Positions 57,915 to 64,000 of a DNA stretch of 64,000 bases are shown in pieces (the first letter of the stretch is position 1; every line of letters begins with the position of its first letter). The stretch is from Engraulis encrasicolus. Lineage: Eukaryota > Chordata > Actinopteri > Clupeiformes > Engraulidae. The notes beneath the pieces are model-generated. The model was not told the origin of the DNA. It saw only the letters and a program-made list of their open reading frames with translations, and did no database searches. Position numbers and translations under genes: made by a program. The stretch spans positions 56,436,419 through 56,500,418 of the forward strand of contig NC_085860.1 in assembly GCF_034702125.1 (NCBI RefSeq), in the 5' to 3' direction.

Positions 57915-60116
57915 TCAGTAGAACAGAATTGAAGATTTGAGATGGCATATTTTAAGGGGGCTCGGGTTACATTGGCCGTTATCATGAATCCCTGGAGAGA
58001 AGAATGGAAAAATCCTCTCTGCAAACTTTTCCTTGAACGTGTACATGACCGAACCCTCCGCTGCGTTCAGAAATGTCACTTTGCCCTTCTCATAGTCCAA
58101 CTCCACCGTGATCCTCCTTGGCTTTGATCGTATGACCAGACGTGTGCGGGGGGATGTCTGTGCCCAGTAGTTGTCACTGTTACACAAACCTATCACCCAG
58201 AATCCCTCTGACGGGTGCAAAAACACAGCATGCTTTCTGTCAACAGACTCCCGAGCCACCCCGATGTACCAGTCGTTTCCATCTCCTACGTCCACATCCC
58301 AGGAATGTTTCCCCGATGTGAAGCCTGCCACGGCCAGCACTGCCATGCGGCTGCTACAACGCTCGTGGTTGCTAGGCACTGGCCTCTTTTTCCCATAATG
58401 CACGGTGGTTAGTTCATCGGAGAGGATGAGGTTGGCCTGTGCTGTGTTTGGATCGAAATACAAAGGACCTGGAGGGAAGACATGAATGTGACTGTGTCAG
58501 TATTATGAGTATTGGACTATCTCCACAAATCCTCAGGGCCTCCCTAGAAACACTTTAACCCCTTTACTGATTAAAAACTTTAAGTAGGTAGCTTACCATA
58601 ATACTGTTGTATACTGTACATGTTAATAATGAAGAGGGGTGGAATCATTAGAACACTTGGCTTTCCACAAGAAATTGCTCAACTAAATAAAAATCAATCA
58701 CCATTTTCCAAAAAGATTTAGTGACTAACCCAACTAGATTGAGCCAGAGAGAGTCATAAACAATCTAATGTCGGTAGAAGACACTTAGGATACACACTGC
58801 TTAGTGTCAACATACCCAGGCAAACCTGCTTGTTGGAATATGGCCCCAGGACTTAACATTAGTTGTTCAAGTATTTTTGGGCTTTTTGCGCAGGACAGGA
58901 CAGGACATTGACAGGACAGTGAAGATGTGACAGAAAAGTAATGGGGAGAAAGAGCTGGGGCAGAAAACCACCCAGGCTGCACGCGAACCTGGATCTATGT
59001 CTCTAGTATGGATGCTCTGTACACCACAGCAACACCCTCCACCCCTCACACCCCCTGACATTGCAATACTTATGTTTTTCCTCACAGTGGTAGACGATGT
59101 CAGCCATTTTCTTCCAGACACTATACTTCAGGGAGCCCAGGAATTGTGAGGTGTCGATGAGCGCCTCAGTCAGGACCTCTGGTTCCTGTTTGGTGTAGCG
59201 CAGCCTGGAGAGCCCAAGGAGAGGACATGACATAAACAAATTCAACTCATCTGCACTGCAGTACTCGAAAGCCGATTTCTCCTGAATGCTTTTGAATAAT
59301 GATAAGATGATTGATCTATTACTAATTAACCTATTACCAAGTGGAAATGGTTATGGTTTCAGTACGGGATGAAATATCTCAATATATAACAAGATAACGG
59401 TATTATTTTAAGATAAAGTATGTAGGCATTTGTACTGTACCTGCTTATTGTCTTCTTATAATCCTTTGGATTTATGTGAAGCCATTGAAATAGTAGATAA
59501 ACAAAACCAATAATGAAAGTAATTATCATCAAGCCAATATCATCAAGCAGACATTGCAATGTTACATTTATTTATTTCATTTCTGTAAAAACAAAACAAA
59601 ACATACTTTTAGGAACTGAATGTCACTGCCATTCATGGCTGTCTCTGCGTCTCTGATGATTGCAGACAGCGCCTCCACCTTGAGTAGAATAGAATGCCTT
59701 TTATTATCATTATGCATGTACAATTTGCACTATACTGTACATATCCACAAGTTTCAACACCGACCTGTATGAAGATGAAAACCTATTAGATTTAAAGGTG
59801 CACTGTGTAGAATGTGGCCAGAATGGGTACTGCATGCTGCTCACTGACACTGCTGCCTATTACCAAATTGGATCTTTTCATGAATATTCACTACATAATA
59901 AACCAATATTTACTAGTATAATCAAAGTACACTAAGCAGCTAAGAATGTGTATTTCTGGAAATTCAAAATGGCACACCATGGAGAAGATCCCCCTTTTCA
60001 TGTACAGTACAGGCCAAAAGTGTGGACTCACCTTCCAGGTCATGCACATTTGTATAAAAAGAGAGGGTGTGATCTAAGGAGACCAACATGCTATATCAGG
60101 CATTATCAGGTGCACG

Positions 60117-60156
<40 letters not shown>

Positions 60157-62427
60157 TCCTATTTTCCAAGCTGGTGTTGCACATTAGTCCTGCAGGTTAT
60201 TGTACCTGTGTTGAGATGTCCTCCAGCTTGCTTCTCACCCTCTTGCCCCTCAGCTCTTCTTCCTGTCTCAGTGCACTCAGTCGAGACGCCTCTTCCTCCC
60301 ACAGAAAATCATGCAGTTTCTGAAACTCGTCTCTTATCAAGGTCTCTGTCTCATCAGCTTGAGTCTGGAACAGAATTATATGAATGGTTGTAAAGAATAA
60401 TACAACTATTCATTAATGTAGGTCTATATATTTATTCATACAATCAATAGTAATTATACAATGCAATATATGTTAAATAATATATACCGGTAATATCATT
60501 AAATATATGATATATACTATAAATAAATATATAATACTTGTTGTACAGCATAACATCGTAAAAAAAAGCCAGGTTGACAACCAAATGTACTGAACCATTC
60601 CTGTTCCACATTTTTTTTGTGTTCCATTACATTTAGGCTACTTTACAGGATGTTGTGATCCAAAGTGCCTTGTACACATTTGTTTAGGTACAGGACATAA
60701 CACCTAAAGCAATTTGGGGTAATGAAATGTATATGTCAAATTAAATCTATCTTGTCAGTCAGTAGATGCACTTCAGCAGAGGGCAAGTTTCTCTCTCACA
60801 TCATCTTACAATTTTTGGGCAGAACTCCATAATTATTACATCATAACTCTGCCATATTAGTATATGCATATGCATGTCTGTTTTGGCTTTAAAAAAAAAA
60901 AAACTTCAGTCACGAATGTTGTGATGCTTGTGGGAGCAGTCTTCAGGGGTCCAAAACTGAGATAGGGAGTGATGTGGCCATTCAGGGCACAAGCTGACGA
61001 CCTATGCAAAGTTGATACTTGACCCCTTAGGATGACATCTAGGCAGATTGTCAGCTTGGATTTTGCTTTTTTTTTTTTTTTCATTTCATGACTATATTTT
61101 TAAAAGTTGCAAATATCTGATTTTATCCCCAATTGTTTCCTTGATTCCTAACTATAATTTTGAACATATTTGCAACTTATTCAACATAACTGATTTTTTT
61201 CCCCCTAAAATAGCTCGTTAAAGTCACAAAAACATTTTTTCAGCCTCACAACCACTCTGTGGGTCCCTTCAGAATAAATAAAAATACGTTGTCTACTTAT
61301 AGCCTGACATGACTTAATGTCTTAATGGAAGCACTTTTCAGAATTGCCCCCCTGACTGCAGAGCATGTTACCTTAATGTACTCCTCTATCTCTCTCCAGT
61401 TGTCCCTCACACTCTCGAGCATTCTCAGGTGATTTGAAAGTGAGGTGTATCTAGGAGAGATTCCAGCCTGAGTACAACACACACAGACGAAGAAAGATGT
61501 TCAGAAAAATATAAGATAAGATAATAAAAGATAAGTTTTGTTCTTTAGGAAGAGATATTGACAGATATAAACATATACTTGTCTACATCTTCTTTAAATA
61601 GTGTTCCTTATGCGGGTGCAGAGATATTTCATATCATATACACACTGGTAGTCTCATAATGTGCATTCCAACAGTGGAAAGCTTTACTAGTAGTAGTAAG
61701 CCAACTACACGGCCATACGACAAAGTCTTTAGCAACAGATTACGATTTGCTCATTGCCCTTCCGATAGAACAAACTTTACAGCAGGGGTCATGTCTGTTT
61801 TTTTTAATCAGGCGAAATTCTCACCTTTCGGTCTTTGACTGCATCTGTTATGGAGCAGCATTCGTGGCTCTTGTGCTCCTTTGACACATGACAGATCAGG
61901 CAGATGGGCAGCTCATCCCTCTGGCAGAACAGTTTGAGTTTCTCATTGTGAGTGCTGCACAGCTCTCCAACCCTTTGAGGAGTACCATGACATATGTGAT
62001 TAGAATTTTAGCAACATTTTGAGTCCTCACTATGTCATAAGGACTTTGTGGGATTTTTTTGTTTGTTTTTTGTTTTTTTTGTTTTTTTACACCGACTTCT
62101 ATGGGAGCTGTAGAATGTTCCAATGTTCAAGTAAAATTTTAAAAGAATTGGGGGAAAAAATCCTTACTCCTCAGACGCTGTGCCACTCTGTTGCTGCTGC
62201 TGCTGAAATCTGTCGGCGGCTATCTTCAGAGTCAGGTTGATGGGCGGACGCGTCGTGACCTCCAAGCGGCGACATATGGGGCACTCGAGCGCACCCTTCC
62301 TGTCCCAGAATCTTTGCAGGCAGGCCTTGCAGGCGCTGTGGCCACACTGGAGGGTCACCGGGTAGCGGAAAACCTCGCAGCACAGGGGGCACTTGAGGGC
62401 CTCCTCGGACAGCAAGAGGGGTTCCAT
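57915..62427 (-). CDS. Class IV TRIM E3 ubiquitin ligase (RING, B-box, coiled coil, PRY-SPRY), eight exons
   Basis: Exons 62427-62168, 61972-61825, 61467-61372, 60364-60206, 59678-59607, 59463-59441, 59204-59086 and 58468-57915 join in phase to 476 codons plus TGA. RING: CPLCCEVF, CGHSACKACL, CPICRR (residues 13-54), then a Q6 run. B-box2: CSTHNEKLKLFCQRDELPIC and CHVSKEHKSH. Coiled coil: EFQKLHDFLWEEEASRLSAL, EALSAIIRDAETAM and DYKKTISR. PRY: YFDPNTAQANLILSDE; SPRY: WDVDVGDGNDWYIGVA and ELDYEKGKVTFLN. Such proteins ubiquitinate targets recognised through SPRY, often in innate immunity. Exon sizes 96, 231, 23 and 119 nt match the class, but the 231-nt exon is divided (159 + 72) by a 527-bp insertion that must be spliced. 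Orthology to a named TRIM was not determined. Confidence 0.9.
59795..60003 (+). mobile_element. Partial TTAAAGGGACACTG-type MITE, copy 3
   Basis: Starts TTAAAGGTGCACTGTGTAGA and contains AAATTCAAAATGGC and CCATGGAGAAGATCCCCCTT, shared with the copies at 29186 and 35092. Cut off after CTTTTCATGTAC. Confidence 0.75.
60113..60153. repeat. (CA)n microsatellite
   Basis: CACGCACGCACACACA-type dinucleotide run in the TRIM intron insertion. Confidence 0.9.
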
Positions 62428-64000
62428 GTTGTGTGCCAGGCCTACTCTACTACTCTCTCCTTAAATGATTCCAGTGAAACTGTAGGTGAAGCCTCTGTGT
62501 GCCTATGCTCCCGTATCCTTTTGGCCTATTACCATTTGAAAAGGACTGGAAATACTGGATGGACATGCTTTTACAGTCACTGACATCATTGCCACATTCT
62601 TGAGCACAATCAGGTTTGGTCACGAGGTTTTGGGTGCAGTTTTGAAAAAAAAAAAAAGGCAGAGAGCAAAGAAGATATGTAAAGAAAGAAACTAACAGAT
62701 AAGAGATGATTTTGAATGTTTTCTTTATTCTAGAAAAAAACAGATTATGTACAAAGTTTCTACTCCCCATTCTACATCCCATCACAAATTCAGATTATTA
62801 CAATAATGACCATAACATTAGTAGTTATTAAGAGGGGGTAACTAAGAGGTAGCTTTAACCATAAAGTAGCTAGTGTGTGAAACCTTACATACAGTAATAA
62901 CAATCCCTTTGTAAATATGAATATAGAGAGATGTCTTTTATTATCAGAATTATTACAACTAGCTCACAAAAGATGAACCATGTATAGTCATGGCACACTA
63001 TAAAAATTGTGCCCCCAAAGTGTCTTCAGATTGCCACTGTGGGGTAACCCCTCCAAGATCTCTGAGGAGCCTAAGGGCCTCGGAACACCGGTTTCCGACA
63101 AAGTGCAGAGCACTGCTCTGACAACGTTTGATTCCACGGTTTTCAATACAACCCCGCAAACTGGCAGCGATGTCCTCACATGTCGGCGGATGTCGGCTGC
63201 CGATTACAGGAGAGCTCTTTGTTCGTCTGAGCCTCCCCTTGTTTATCCATGCTCTGCTGTGCTGAAACTTACCATTCATTGTTGATATCACCTCTGTGCC
63301 AGTGTGCGGGCCGGGGTAACCAAAATTGTCAGAACTGATATGTGCTCTGCAGTCCTGTCGGAACCTGCGTGCGGAGGACCTAATAGGTGACAAATTGTTT
63401 TTGGAAGAACCCTAAGGATTTTTTTGAAGGTTTTTCAGGGAACCCAAGAATCACTTCGGTTTCCACCATGAAAGAAGGCTAAGGACCCTTAGGGTTCTTC
63501 CCAGACCTTTTAGGTTCTTTTAAGGCTCACCAACACAACCGAGGGTTCTTTGAGGAAGGGTTACATTTTTTACTGTGCTAGAGTAAAATGCCATTTTTCT
63601 GTCACCACACTTTACTATAGTTCAGGGCATGGCAGCCGTTACAAAACAATGTATACATGTATTTAGTTTACCAAAGAAGTAAAGAAACAAAAAAGACAGA
63701 AAGATTGAACATCTACAGTAGCTGCATTAAATAATCTCAGTCATAACTTAACAAACCTGAAGAAATGCTGTTGCTATGTTCTTAGCCTGGTTTTAGTGAA
63801 GAAAAATGCTTTATGATTTTAATAAGTTTTATAAAATATATGCATAGCACATGTCACCAATTTCTTTTTCAGTGATAATTGACAAGTGTCAAATAAATAC
63901 CTATTCCTCATTTCAATGTTTATGTATTATTGTACATCAGTTTCCATACAGCTCTGCCATCCAAATATTTTATGCAGTATGCAATACATAATATTGTTTC
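62428..64000. other. TRIM upstream region and unassigned sequence
   Basis: A 131-codon minus-strand frame (63393-62998) has no recognised family, although an acceptor-like TCACCTATTAG and a donor-like ATG/GTAAGTTT occur in it. At 63404-63570, GAAGAACCCTAAGG and CCTTAGGGTTCTTC form an inverted pair typical of a small dispersed fish repeat. Confidence 0.35.

Larger units (their letters stand above)
59679..60205 (-). other. Insertion-derived intron splitting the TRIM coiled-coil exon
   Basis: On the minus strand the flanking exon sequence reads ACACAGGT...TCAAGGTGG, so AGGT is present at both edges and GT-AG splicing restores exactly 77 codons (231 nt), the class length. The interior contains a TTAAAGGTGCACTGTG MITE-like piece (59791-60003), AGTACAGGCCAAAAGTGTGG (60005-60024) typical of another fish repeat, and (CA)n at 60113-60153. 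Intron gain is inferred. Confidence 0.65.

Noticed and set aside
62998..63393. Upstream exon of the TRIM gene
   Set aside because: The RING exon has its own ATG in good position, and this frame has no motif of any TRIM domain.

Overview
The window reads as transposon-dense nuclear DNA from a ray-finned (teleost) fish. Genes are split by GT-AG introns and carry polyadenylation signals. The repeats are typical fish DNA transposons (hAT, pogo/Tc1-mariner, PIF/Harbinger-like, TTAA-target elements) plus L2/CR1-like and L1/Tx1-like LINE fragments. The gene families (class IV TRIM E3 ligase, THAP proteins, a P2X7-C-terminal-like protein) are ones repeatedly expanded in fish. No bacterial genes, rRNA or CRISPR arrays were seen. 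Family names come from motif recognition without database search.

Layout. 1-5.0 kb: a broken pogo-like transposase with a PHD finger, split by a nested 1.57-kb TA-flanked element. 5.9-9.4 kb: three hAT-type non-autonomous elements with 8-bp target duplications, two of them beside or inside a decayed SWIM zinc-finger gene. 9.5-11.6 kb: hairpin-forming tandem repeats and a tRNA-derived tandem array. 11.9-19.0 kb, minus strand: six exons of a Ulp1/SENP-like (C48) cysteine protease whose 5-kb intron is mostly filled by a 4.07-kb element with complex terminal inverted repeats. 23.25-28.34 kb: an element bounded by 16-bp inverted repeats and TTAA, carrying two convergent multi-exon genes, an intact THAP gene (+) and a P2X7-ballast-like gene (-). 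29-38.6 kb: decayed transposase genes of at least four kinds, cut by small elements. 38.9-41.8 kb: a long inverted-repeat element with a nested repeat rich in AGGTCA half-sites; a second copy of that repeat lies inverted at 46.0-46.9 kb. 42-52.3 kb: more hAT elements, a repetitive Ser/Thr/Gln coding-like stretch and LINE remains. 53.3-56.3 kb: a second THAP exon with possible 3' exon, plus a tandem duplication. 57.9-62.4 kb: a complete eight-exon class IV TRIM gene (RING, B-box, coiled coil, PRY-SPRY) on the minus strand.

The most notable system is the TTAA element with a THAP/P2X7-like gene pair: a THAP-bearing protein is what a TTAA-target (Kolobok-like) transposon would be expected to encode, while the convergent cysteine-rich partner is unexplained. 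The second notable feature is the TRIM coiled-coil exon, whose 231-nt class length is restored only if a 527-bp insertion flanked by AGGT is spliced out as an intron. These are inferences from exon arithmetic and repeat boundaries and were not tested with alignments.
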